DNA of 64,000 bases from Branchinecta lynchi. Taxonomy: Eukaryota; Arthropoda; Branchiopoda; Anostraca; Branchinectidae. The first letter of the stretch is position 1, and each line of letters opens with the position of its first letter. The DNA is taken from positions 5,649,501-5,713,500 of the forward strand of contig JAKZAP010000017.1 in the NCBI GenBank assembly GCA_023053575.1, written 5' to 3'. Under the pieces are notes generated by a model. That model did no database searches. It saw only the letters and a program-made list of their open reading frames with translations, and was not told the DNA's origin. Of the stretch, positions 34,551 to 44,102 are shown piece by piece. The translations under genes were made by a program, and so were the position numbers.

Positions 34551-35023
34551 TGCCGCCAGACGTGCTAGAGGAGCAATGACAATCACACGTGAGATCTGGG
34601 GATATCTGGCGGGTGAATAAGCGATTAGGCTTTCGCTTCATATCGAGTCAAGCATTAGCCCCGTTGAAAAGTCAGCCAGCACTCACCGCTAGAGTCGGAA
34701 GCCAGAAATGATCAACTTGATGACGCTTGACAGAACAGAGTTGGGTAAAGCAAAAAGAGGGGAAGAGGTATTTTAAACAGTTTTAAACATGGTTAAGCCT
34801 AAGAGGAACTGAAAATAGCAAAACAAACCTGGATTAACGTACACCAAGAAGTAACGTGTCATTGTTATCTTTACGATAGCGCACCTAGCGGCCAAACAAA
34901 ACTAATCTGAGAGGAATCTTATGAGGGGCGTATTGAGTATTGAGGATTTGTGCCTGACTGTCTTGGATCCTCAGAGAATGATTCCGGATTCGTTTTTTCG
35001 CGATTTTCCGGTTCATATCGGAA

Positions 35024-35029
35024 AACGTA
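35024..35029 (+). repeat. Target-site duplication, left (AACGTA)
   Basis: AACGTA directly precedes AGTAGTATAGG and matches AACGTA at 50,466-50,471 directly after CCTATACTACT. Six-base duplications are the rule for Polintons. Confidence 0.93.
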
Positions 35030-35937
35030 AGTAGTATAGGTCATAATTGATACAGGCGGGCATATGGTACATGCCGCTTCAAATGCATGGTCAGATTGAA
35101 GCGGCAGGTACCATATGCCCGGCCTGTATCAATCATGTGATATCAGTGTGAGCTAGAAACCTTAAACTAACGTTATGGGAGAGGGGGGAGTGTGTAGAAG
35201 GAGTGGGCATATGTAGGGAAGGGGTAGAAAGTGCCCCACCCCCATCCCTCCTTCCAGTAGTAGTATAGGTCATAATTGATACAGGCGGGCATATGGTACA
35301 TGCCGCTTCAAATTCATGGTCAGATTGAAGCGGCAGGTACCATATGCCCGGCCTGTATCAATCATGTGATATCAGTGTGAGCTAGAAACCTTAAACTAAC
35401 GTTATGGGAGAGGGGGGAGTGTGTAGAAGGAGTGGGCATATGTAGGGAAGGGGTAGAAAGTGCCCCACCCCCATCCCTCCTTCCAGTAGTAGTATAGGTC
35501 ATAATTGATACAGGCGGGCGTATGGTACATGCCGCTTCAAATTCATGGTCAGATTGAAGCGGCAGGTACCATATGCCCGGCCTGTATCAATCATGTGATA
35601 TCAGTGTGAGCTAGAAACCTTAAACTAACGTTATGGGAGAGGGGGGAGTGTGTAGAAGGAGTGGGCATATGTAGGGAAGGGGTAGAAAGTGCCCCACCCC
35701 CATCCCTCCTTCCACCTTCCCCCCACCGTTGAATCGGCCCATCTGTTTGGGTGGGGAGATTGAAAATGACCAAAAACTAGAGCCATTGAGTCTTGTACTT
35801 GAAGACGCTGCGTGGTGTGGATGTGCATAGTTTGAATGCCGGATATGAACTGACAGAATAATGAGGATGCACATGGTGTTCTTGGACTTTTGCTACCGGA
35901 AATGAGGGGGTTGACAGGAATAAGGGTGTGAACAGGG
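35030..35937 (+). repeat. Polinton left TIR with three 229-bp units
   Basis: Matches the inverse of 49,956-50,465. The terminal 229 bp are present three times (starts 35,030, 35,259, 35,488), each reopening with AGTAGTATAGG. After the third unit the TIR continues singly to AACAGGG at 35,937. Confidence 0.93.
35046..35133. repeat. Subterminal palindrome in TIR
   Basis: ATTGATACAGGC, GGGCATATGGTAC and GCCGCTTCAA pair in order with TTGAAGCGGC, GGTACCATATGCCC and GGCCTGTATCAAT, around a loop of about 13 nt. It begins 16 bp from the terminus and recurs in every 229-bp unit (about 35,275, 35,504, 31,233, 31,462) and at the right end (about 50,362-50,449). Confidence 0.9.
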
Positions 35938-36096
35938 TCACTGTACTTCTACAGTGGGTGGGAACAAAAGAATTGATAAGATCTTGGGGAAACACAGAGG
36001 GGGAAGATTGGGAAAGCATGACTGAAGATCTATAAGAAAGAATTTTGAAAACATTTTATTAATTTGTCAAATAAATAATATCTGAATGTGAAACCA
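35938..36096. other. Sequence between TIR and acidic gene
   Basis: Contains a small hairpin CACTGTACTTCTACAGTG (35,939-35,956) and, on the minus strand, AATAAA (36,055-36,060), the likely poly(A) signal of the acidic gene. Confidence 0.6.
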
Positions 36097-36489
36097 TCAC
36101 ATCCGACGTCGCTTGGGAGGAGGCTCTGTCTCTTCATCTGGCGATGAGTCGATTACAATTTCTTCTTGTTCTGCTGGTTCATTCTCCTCCTCCTCTCCTT
36201 CTATCCGCCACCATGGCTCTTGTTCATCATCTGAGTGGCAGCCTAGGCAAACATGGTCAATGTCCGTGAATTGTGGAATGGTGGTAGACTGACGACGCCG
36301 TTGATCATCGTTCTCTTCCGCCTCTTCACTCTGCGTGTCCTCGTTCTCCACCTCTTCACTCTGCGTCTCCTCGCTCTCAGTCTCCTCATCTTCGCTGTCA
36401 GTCTCCTCGCTCTCAGTCTCCTCATCTTCATGTTCGCTCTCCGTGTCATCATCGCTGTCGAAGAAGAAAACAATGCATCTAAGTACCAT
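36097..36489 (-). CDS. Acidic Polinton accessory protein with C-terminal NLS
   Basis: 130 residues. Residues about 12-65 are a run of Asp/Glu/Ser/Thr repeats (variants of ETESEE and TQSEE). A middle segment has VCLGCHSDDEQEPWW. The end is PPPKRRRM, a plausible nuclear localisation signal. Its position, alone on the minus strand beside the left TIR with its own TATA box (36,539-36,545) and TCAGTT initiator (36,508-36,513), suggests an early regulatory protein. LGCHS followed by acidic residues is similar in layout to Rb-binding LxCxE motifs, but the Glu is missing. A pyrimidine tract ending GACAG just after the ATG could be a splice acceptor, and an overlapping frame is Arg-rich (36,243-36,473), so the exact N-terminus is uncertain. 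No family recognised. Confidence 0.65.
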   Translation of the reverse strand: MVLRCIVFFFDSDDDTESEHEDEETESEETDSEDEETESEETQSEEVENEDTQSEEAEENDDQRRRQSTTIPQFTDIDHVCLGCHSDDEQEPWWRIEGEEEENEPAEQEEIVIDSSPDEETEPPPKRRRM

Positions 36490-36507
36490 TATTGGAAGCG
36501 TTGATTG

Positions 36508-36545
36508 AACTGATGATTTGATACACTGATCATTACAGTTTTATA
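36508..36545 (-). promoter_or_regulatory. TATA + TCAGTT promoter of acidic gene
   Basis: Minus strand TATAAAA at 36,539-36,545 and TCAGTT at 36,508-36,513, placing the initiator A about 34 nt below the first T of the TATA box. A second TCAGTG lies between them. Confidence 0.6.
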
Positions 36546-36689
36546 GGGTGTGTGATTATAATCCGCTCAGTTCAAAACCCCCCAGAGGAATTATTCTATG
36601 ACCTGCGCGGGGTCGAGGATTAGACCACCCGTGGTTCCTTTTGGGTGCGGAGGTTTTTCCTAAGCTGTCTGGGGAATACCATTGTTGAG
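36546..36689. other. Divergent intergenic region
   Basis: Separates the minus-strand acidic gene promoter from the plus-strand TATA box; likely shared early regulatory region. No other motif noted. Confidence 0.45.
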
Positions 36690-36727
36690 TATATATACGA
36701 AAGAAAGATGAGAGGAAGACATCAGTT
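36690..36727 (+). promoter_or_regulatory. TATATATA + TCAGTT promoter, plus strand
   Basis: TATATATA at 36,690-36,697 and ATCAGTTC with TCAGTT at 36,722-36,727, at about -34 to -30 spacing. It faces right and fits the small gene at 37,055 and perhaps PolB. Confidence 0.65.
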
Positions 36728-36785
36728 CATGGAATAACCTATGTGAATAGTGACTATTGGAGATTGGAGTATACACTACAACAAG

Positions 36786-37053
36786 GTAAAAATTTTTGTT
36801 TGATTACATTTGACAAAAATAACCATGTCTTTACTCATTCCTTTTATCGGACCAAGTAAAAAGTAAATTACAAAACTACATTTGATAAGAGTAAGCATTT
36901 CTTCACTCATTACAATATCTGTCAAGAGTAAAAAAAAAGTAAATTATAAAAGTCCAGACCCTTGAGGTACTAGTTCTTGGTTCAATGTGAAAAAAAACAA
37001 CCATTATTTACCAAGACCTTACCCGATTTTCTTATTTTATTTTTTTCTTTTAG
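36786..37053 (+). other. Predicted 5'-leader intron
   Basis: Donor AAG|GTAAAA at about 36,786, branch region unresolved, and acceptor TTTTTTTCTTTTAG ending 37,053. The next exon begins GATGAG, so the start codon lies one base into exon 2. Inferred from splice signals only. Confidence 0.55.
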
Positions 37054-37054
37054 G

Positions 37055-37354
37055 ATGAGTTTCAAAATGATTGATTTGCCTTCATGTTCTGACGAAAATG
37101 GGATGCCTGAGGAAACTATTGTTCCGAATATTGCGATCGAAATTACACCGTCTGCCCGAATTACTTTCGAATACGATAAAATGTGGAAGCGTTATGTTAT
37201 TTCATTGACGAAGTTCAAGGGGGAAGAACAGTTGTGCTTTGGGGCAAAAGTTCCTATATATCACATCCAGCGTGTTCAGGAAGCGTTGAAAGCTGTTACA
37301 AACTATATTCAAGAAAATCAGATTTCCCACTTACTTGAAATGAAACGGCGTTGA
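37055..37354 (+). CDS. Small protein, possible PC4-like ssDNA-binding
   Basis: 99 residues from the ATG at 37,055 (MSFKMIDLP). I prefer this start because it directly follows a strong splice acceptor; the open frame runs back to 36,977 only through intron sequence. Residues about 37-85 (ITFEYDKMWKRYVISLTKF, then ELCFGAKVPI-like and IQRVQEALKAVTNYI) have the beta-strand-then-helix pattern of PC4-type ssDNA-binding domains. That match is weak, from pattern and not from alignment. Its position just upstream of PolB suits a replication accessory role. Confidence 0.6.
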   Translation: MSFKMIDLPSCSDENGMPEETIVPNIAIEITPSARITFEYDKMWKRYVISLTKFKGEEQLCFGAKVPIYHIQRVQEALKAVTNYIQENQISHLLEMKRR

Positions 37355-37698
37355 AGATTTTTCTTGTAACATCTGTAAATATTTTCTGTAAATAAGATTT
37401 CTTAAAATGATATGTTTTACAAAACTGTTTGTTTTTAAAAATACGATGGGGCTGTACTCAACATCTGAGAAGTAGGTGAAGGAAGTGTAAAGACAACGTT
37501 GGAGAAGAACTCAATGGGTTAGTTTTTTTTATTATTTCTTTTATAATCTACTTATATTCAGTTGAAAGTTCAAACTCAATTTTAAAAAAGGTATTGTATC
37601 TGACAAATCTCAAAAGAAATGTAGTATATAACCCCATCATAACATGTGAACCTAAAAAAAAAAAAACGTAACTTAACCTATTTCCTTGTATTACAGCG
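37355..37698. other. Spacer with PolB leader acceptor
   Basis: No gene. A pyrimidine-rich acceptor TTTCCTTGTATTACAG ends at 37,696, immediately before CGATGG with the PolB ATG. The matching donor is not clear; AGAAGTAG|GTGAAG near 37,475 is one candidate. Confidence 0.5.
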
Positions 37699-40600
37699 AT
37701 GGGGCGTGAGAAGGAAAAAGCTGAAGACCAGAACAGCGATGACGACTTTGATCTTAAACCGAAACACAAGAAGAAAAGGAAAACAAAACGGATGAACTTT
37801 TCAGCTCTCCTCCGTCTCCGCAACCACCAGCCCCTGTCGGACCGTCGAGACCAGTCCAAACCGGACCGTCGAGATCACCCCCCGTTGGACCATCGAGAAC
37901 ACCCCGAGTTGGACCGTCGAGACCACCTACAGCCGAACCTTCGAGACCACCTCAATCTCCCCCACCGTCTCCTGAGCTTACACGACCAAACAGAGGCGTT
38001 CCACAAGTTACGATGCAAGAGGATTCTCCGCAATCTCCCGAACTAATACGCAGCAATCGAGGTGTCCCACAATGGGTCAGAAGGTGGAAGTTACATAAAG
38101 AACAGCGGAAGAGACACCCGAAACAGCAACTGCTTCAAGCTGGTTCACCGCATCAAACCCCAGTTGAACCGTCGAATCCATTCCAAGTTGGTTCATCAAA
38201 CCCACCCCAAGTCGAAACATCGACCTCACACCAAGCCGATTCATCAAATGCAACCCATGCTGAACCATTGAGACCACCTCCAGCTGGACCGTCAAGACCA
38301 GCCGCTGTCGTACCGTCGAGACCGGTCCAAACCGGACCATCGAGAACACCCCCAGTCGGATTGTCGAGACCACCTACAGCCGAACCGTCGAGACCACCAC
38401 CAGTCGAACCGTCGAGACCACCTACAGCCGGACCATCGTATCAACCTCAACCCAGAGCATCGAGACCACGCACTGCCGGACCGTCGCGTCTACCACAAGC
38501 AGGTCCATCGAATCAACCGTCATTTAGGATTCATCAGGAGGCATTCCGGGGTATGCTCAGGATTTACCGGATGTCCCTGAATGAGGTGAATCGATTTTTT
38601 GTCCCCTATTCATTTCCTGGTGCATTATTATTAGGGATTCGTGAGAGCATACGAAATGTTATACGTGAGAGTATAGCTCAGTGGGGGAATATTTTATTTC
38701 GTATAGGGGTCAGGGTCTTATTTTTGAATACGCGAAACGGTGAGGTTGTGACACCAGCTCCATACTTCAACAGCGAATTTGGGTCTGTTTCCCCAGGAAT
38801 GATCAACTGGGAGGAAGTGTTTGAAGGGGATGTTTCGCGACTCAATGCCCTCTACGAAAATTACACGACTGAATCAAGTCAACTTCAATTTCTGGGGGTA
38901 GAATCGGTTGATGTCTCGATAGCGCAAGATCCGAAGGGGGTTCCAATTATAGGGGGGGGAGGGCACAACCGTGAAAAGTATCATCCCGATCTAAATAAAC
39001 GGGGGGTGCAAATGATCAACTTTGACACGGGCACAAAATGTTTCATGTGGGCTGTTATCCAAGCGGGACATAAACCTTTACAGAAAGATGCAAGTCAGAG
39101 TCATCTATCACGTCTGCAGGCAGAGGGTAAGGAATTCCCAACATTGAATTTTAAGACGATAAATTACCCTTCAAAAATTGCAGATATAACCAAGTTTGAA
39201 CGCGAAAATTCCGACAAAAGTATTGGCATCACGGTTTTAAGGTATGAGCCACTGACGAGTCATCCTGAATGAAGCATTTTTTGAAGTTTACCCCAAAAAG
39301 AAAGATGCCAAAGGCTTGCTTTATCCACTCCGTACCCCTTCCATCCTCAAACCCAAACATCACGTTTTCCTCCTCTATGAGCCACCGCCTTGGGATGATG
39401 ATGCACAGGAAGATCAGTATGGGCATTTTTTCCCCATTGTTGACCCAAGTCGGTTGCTGAATGCAGGATGTAAGCAAAAGTCAAAGTTCTACTGTCTTTT
39501 TTGTTTATACGCCTTCCGTATGGAACGGACGTTTGATGAACATGTTTTCCACTGTAGTTCCCATGGGCGACAAGTCATTACATATCCGAACGGGGAAAGG
39601 GTTAACTACCAATTTGAAAATCATCACCATCGGCTCAGACAGCGTGACAAAATTGTCCTCGACTGTGAAGCTGTCTTACAGGACGTTGATGACGATACTG
39701 ACCGACAGAAACGACACGTACCATGTGCAGCGGCGTTTGCGCACATTCAACATGGTATGATCGATACTCCAAAGACTTTGGTTGGTTACCACGAATATTT
39801 TGGGGAAAACTGTATGGATAGTACTGCCACGAAGTTAATTGAAGTTGCAAACGGGATATTGGCAGACTACCGCAATGTAAATTTTCCTATGAAAATAAGT
39901 CCAGCAGACACTGAAAGATTACAATCTGACACCTGTTGGATTTGTAAGGAAAAGTTCTCGAGTATAGATATCGTTGTACGAGACCATTCTCACTTAGACT
40001 CGGGGGAGGCGGGGGGGTCTAACTTCAGGGGGGTCAGCCATCAACGTTGTAACTTGAATCTTCGGGCTAAAATGTTAGTGAATGTGTACGTTCATAACAT
40101 CCAGTATGATAAAAACTTCCTTCTTCGCACATTTGCAAAAATGAAAGGGGTTAAAAATGATTCGTTGTGGGTCAAGGATTCTTTTCATATCACGATTGTC
40201 CCAAAATCAAGCGAGAAAATTGTTTTCTTCGACGTATCGTGGCGGGTAAATATTAACGGGGTTGAGGTTGCCAACAAGTTGCGATTTTTGGATTTCATGG
40301 CTTTCTACCCGAAATCTTTGGAAGAGCTGATAAAAGTGCAGAAAGGTGATGACCCAAACAGCTTTACTTTACTCAGACAACACCAGAGGGTCCAAGATAC
40401 ACCTGAACTGTACGAGCTGATTACTCAAAAGGGTTGTTACCCCTATGAGTATTGTAGCAACTTTGACAAGTTCGAGGACACTGAACTACCTGACATTACT
40501 GACTTTTATGACTCACTGAAGGACAAAGACTGCTCACAGGAGAGGTATGATTTTGCGCAACGGGTCTGGGCTGTTGGAGGGTGTCATACATTACGAGACT

Positions 40601-42230
40601 ACTGTCTCCTCTATCTAATGAGTGACGTTTTATGTTTGGGGGATATTGTCTCCACTTTTGCTGATGAAGTGTATGATGATTCCCAATTGGAAATAGGATA
40701 TTACTTTTCAACACCACACTTAACCTATGACTTGGTTTTCCTTTTTTCTGGTGAAAGCATCGAACTAATTTCCGATCCGGAAATTCATCAGTTTTTTGAA
40801 CGTGGGCTGAGGGGGGGATTAACTTTTCATGGGAGGCGGGTTTTTGAATCCAAGCCAAATGATCCACAGGATCCCACTTGTGCTGTTGTCCTTGACCGGA
40901 ATTCCTTATACCCCGAAGTCATGAAATCATATCCATTGCCGGTGGGAGGGTTTCGATTCCTCTGTGAAGATGAATATCCTGATCTGTCCACTTTTACTCC
41001 CTATAGTGACAAGGGGTATATGTTTGAAATCGATGGGTGTATCCCACCAGAATTTCATGATCTGTGTAAAGATTTCCCCTTCCCACCCGAAAATAAACCG
41101 GTGACGAAAGAAATGTTGAGTCCCTACAATCGTCATCTCATCACCCAAGGTTCCCATTGGACTCCCTCAAAAAAGAAATTGATTGCGGATTTCGTCCCGA
41201 AAAAAAACTTTGTAGTTCATTGCATTTTCCTCAAATGGATGATTGCTCATGGTTTTGAAGTTACCAGAATTCATAAGGTTCTAGTTTTTTACCAAAAGAA
41301 CTTCATGGAAAAATTCGTGGATCACTTTGTACAGAAACGTTCCCAAGCGGTTTCGGAAGTACGCAAATCCATCATGAAACTGTTCATGAATTCGGCGTAT
41401 GGTAAAATGTGCGAGAGCAAACGGAACCGTCAACGTTGCGATGTTGTCAGTTCCGTACAAGAATGTCGACATATCCTAGCTGACCACATTTCCATGATTT
41501 TACAATCTTGGAAAATGATGTTGTGGTCATGACCCGGAAGAGTCGAAACATTTATTTCAATAAGCCAATCGGGGTTGGGGTTTCCATTTTAGAGGTGTCG
41601 AAAAAGATCATGCTTGAATATTTTTATGATGTCGTCAAGACCCAGTGGCCTGCTGACGGTCAAGTTGAGGTCTTTTACTCTGACACTGATTCATTGGGTC
41701 TGCTTATTCACACCTCAGACCTGGCAGGTGATCTGACTTCGGATTTTATGCAAAGGCATACAGACTACACTAATTGGGACAAAGAGAAGTATGGGACATT
41801 GGTGACCATGCGTCCATCAAACCTTCTGGGATTTTGTAAAAGTGAAACGGGGAGTGGGTGGGTTAAAAGGGGGGTCATAGCCGGTCCAAAATCCTATTTC
41901 TTCGAAACAGAAGAAGGACCAAAAATTGGATGCAAAGGGGTTCCTCGTGCGTATGTAAAGAACCACTTTACATACGATATTTTCCACGGCGTTGTTCAAC
42001 AAGGGAAAGGTGTCACAGCCTCACTGAAAGCTATTCGCTCACAAAAGATGATAAATTATAGTATCGAGTTTACCAAGATTGCTCTATCTGCTGTATCAGA
42101 CTAGTGTTATGTGATGGAAAATGGGGTAGATGTTGTACCATATGGACACTACAGTGTTTCCGATACCCCTGAGTGTGTTGAGTACAGAGAGAGTTTAAAG
42201 ATATTAGAAGAGTTAGCGCGTAATTGCTAG
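37699..42230 (+). pseudogene. POLB: Protein-primed DNA polymerase B, three frameshifts and a stop
   Basis: Polinton replication polymerase, spread over frames 37,699-about 37,790, about 37,795-39,272, about 39,265-41,532 and about 41,485-42,230. Domains in order: Lys-rich start; Pro/Ser/Arg-rich repeats (GPSRPP-type, about 37,830-38,520); conserved N-terminal region with NFDTGTKCFMWAV; C2H2-like finger (CLFC..HVFHC, about 39,490-39,555); exonuclease DCE (39,661); HNH-like Cys/His cluster (CWIC, RDHSH, HQRCN, 39,934-40,053); Exo II HNIQYD (about 40,093); motif A DRNSLYP (about 40,894); motif B KLFMNSAYG (about 41,377); motif C YSDTDS (about 41,679). Frame breaks lie in the A-rich tract near 37,765-37,800, near 39,240-39,270 and near 41,484-41,498. 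TAG at 42,102 interrupts the tail, which stays open to 42,228-42,230 and holds the usual GHY motif. Confidence 0.95.
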
Positions 42231-42392
42231 TGGTATTTTGTAGACGTCCTCGCCCCATTCTATAAACATGTTTGTTGGTCGTTGTTTTTGTTTTTTGTTG
42301 TTGTTTTTTTCTGGTGTAAATAAAAAATGTCTATATCCCGTGATTCTCTGACATATAAAGCTTAGTCTACCTTTAGTGGCCAGAGAGTAAAC
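42231..42392 (+). promoter_or_regulatory. PolB 3' end and ATPase-block promoter
   Basis: AAATAAAAAATG (about 42,318) is a likely poly(A) signal for PolB. CATATAAAGC with TATAAA at about 42,354-42,359 lies 35-40 nt before the ATPase ATG and may start the structural gene block. An initiator is not obvious. Confidence 0.5.
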
Positions 42393-43058
42393 ATGACTTT
42401 CAGTTTCCAAACCCCTTTCCGTGCAATTCTTTGCGGTCCTTCTTCGAGTGGAAAAACAACCCTACTAACTCGTATCATTGAACAACGAGAAAAAATGTTT
42501 TCTGAAGTCCCTGATCATGTAGTCGTCTGCTATGCATCCTGGCAACCTCTTTATGACAGAATTAAAGAGTTGATCCCAGACACACAATTTGTACAAGGAT
42601 TGGACGTGTTCGAAATGTTAAGGAGTTCTACGCTATTGATCTTAGATGATTTAGCGGAGTCATTTGACAATTACAGTGAACAACTGCTTAATTTGTTTAC
42701 TATTCGCAGTCATCATGAAAACATTTCTGTATTTAGTATTACTCATAATCTGTACTACCCAAGTAAAAGTTTTCGAACACTTGCCTTGAATTGTACTTAT
42801 TATATCATTTATCGAGTTGTGCGTGATTCCAGTTCACTGATTACGTTAAACCGTCAAGTGTTTCCGGGGCTGCCTGGATTCTTACTTGCTGCCTATAAAA
42901 TGGCTACATCTCAGCCATACGGCTACATTGTTTTGGACCTGAATCAAAATACACCAGAAGAATTACGGGTCTTGTCAGATCTCTTAGATAAAGAGGGATG
43001 TACAGTATATATACCTAATACTTCAAGTCTGAACCACCAGTCACGAAAATGTCGTTGA
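42393..43058 (+). CDS. ATP: FtsK/HerA-like genome-packaging ATPase
   Basis: 221 residues, close to the usual Polinton ATPase length. Walker A is GPSSSGKTT (residues 15-23) and Walker B is LLILDDL (81-87) with the catalytic acid pair D85/D86. The sensor-like segment VFSITHNLYY comes about 35 residues later. Family knowledge: it pumps the element's DNA into capsids and belongs to the A32-like FtsK/HerA packaging ATPases of PRD1-adenovirus-lineage viruses. The frame is intact. It overlaps the next gene by 10 nt (ATG at 43,049) and heads a tightly packed set of late-type genes. Confidence 0.95.
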   Translation: MTFSFQTPFRAILCGPSSSGKTTLLTRIIEQREKMFSEVPDHVVVCYASWQPLYDRIKELIPDTQFVQGLDVFEMLRSSTLLILDDLAESFDNYSEQLLNLFTIRSHHENISVFSITHNLYYPSKSFRTLALNCTYYIIYRVVRDSSSLITLNRQVFPGLPGFLLAAYKMATSQPYGYIVLDLNQNTPEELRVLSDLLDKEGCTVYIPNTSSLNHQSRKCR

Positions 43059-43372
43059 AGAAGTTACATGAGCATCACCCTCTTTTCATATTATTGGCGA
43101 AAGCAAAGCCAAAACTTCGAAAAGCAATCTTAAAAAATCTCGATAATGATTTTGTCAAAGCCTTATCGGAATTGTGTTTAAATCTAGCAGGTGGTAATGT
43201 TGAGGTATCAGATGCTGTCAGGAAGCAAGCGAGTAAGCATCGTTCGGTTATTCGAGCTCTAGCAAAACGATCTGGCATAAAAATAAAACGGAAACGCTTA
43301 GTGCAAATCGGTGGAAGCTTTTTCAGTATTCTTTTACCGATCATATCCAGTTTAGTTGGAGCTGCTCTATAA
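43049..43372 (+). CDS. Basic protein with hydrophobic C-terminus, core-like
   Basis: 107 residues. The first about 90 are rich in Lys/Arg with a predicted helical segment (KAILKNLDNDFVKALSELC). KIKRKRLVQIGG then leads to a hydrophobic end (SILLPIISSLVGAAL). This layout, short and basic with a KR(K)xLVQxGG and hydrophobic tail, recurs in metazoan Polintons and adintoviruses, where it has been likened to adenovirus core peptides. The function as DNA condenser or membrane-active virion peptide is inference. The start overlaps the ATPase gene by 10 nt, and the stop is one base before the next ATG. Confidence 0.8.
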   Translation: MSLKKLHEHHPLFILLAKAKPKLRKAILKNLDNDFVKALSELCLNLAGGNVEVSDAVRKQASKHRSVIRALAKRSGIKIKRKRLVQIGGSFFSILLPIISSLVGAAL

Positions 43373-43373
43373 A

Positions 43374-44102
43374 ATGGCTAAAGCTTATAAACTCACACCA
43401 ATAGAAGTTGCTCTATCCCCTTCACGTTGATTTGAAGATGCTCTAGGCAGTTTCCTTAGTGATTCAGCTGTTGAAGATGATATTAAGCTATCACTGCTAC
43501 AATCTGGAGTTCAACGTATTTATAAGATTAAACCTCAACTTCAAAAACCGGTCAAAGTGGATATTGTGAAAGATAGTACGCCATCAAAGGCCCCACCTCC
43601 GCATCCGTCTTCTCCAGTGACAGACACAAACACAGACATTGTCCTAGCGTTGCCTCTTTCTTACCAGGAGAAAGCGAGACGTCTCGTGCAATATTTTATT
43701 ACTACTCAAAATGTGAGCTATTCTCCTGGTGACCCAGAGATTGAAATTATGGGGTCCAGATATTCCATCGTTGACTTATTACACGATTTAATATCAAATA
43801 AACGACGTTTACACTGTGTAGACGATCACGTGTATGAATTTCTTATTGGTTCAAAAGTACCACATAGTCTTATTAACAATAAGTCGGTACTCCAAACTTT
43901 GAAGCAATTTGAAGAAGAAAAAAATGGATGGAAATCTCTGAGTACACATTTTCAAAGTGTATTTAGTCCTAGTACGGGAGTCTCTACCCCTCACTCTGCA
44001 AGCACCCCTCGCCCACGAACAACACGATCAGTGGCTTCTCGGCTGATGAGTCAACAGTCTGGTAAGGGTATATCTCTGAAAGGGAAATGGATGACTCATT
44101 AG
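43374..44102 (+). pseudogene. PW-like Polinton protein with premature TGA
   Basis: The ATG at 43,374, one base after the previous stop, opens a frame that continues to 44,102 except for TGA at 43,428-43,430 (codon 19). The TGA follows CGT and could be a decayed CGA arginine codon. After the stop, an ATG at 43,557 allows 181 residues. Those include a Pro-rich linker and a conserved domain (KARRLVQYFI, IEIMGSRYSIVDLLHDLI, VPHSLINNKSVL) common in metazoan Polintons between ATPase and integrase. Its biochemical role is unknown. The C-terminus overlaps the integrase start by 16 nt. Confidence 0.8.

Larger units (their letters stand above)
32064..36102 (+). repeat. Tandem duplication, second copy (attached to Polinton)
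   Basis: 4,039 bp, equal to the first copy plus one extra 229-bp unit. Its right breakpoint at 36,102 lies one codon before the stop of the acidic minus-strand gene. Confidence 0.95.

Noticed and set aside
36243..36473. Arg-rich minus-strand frame overlapping the acidic gene
   Set aside because: It is the alternate frame of the GAG/GAC-rich acidic repeats; the acidic frame is longer and ends in a sensible NLS. Kept only as a caveat.
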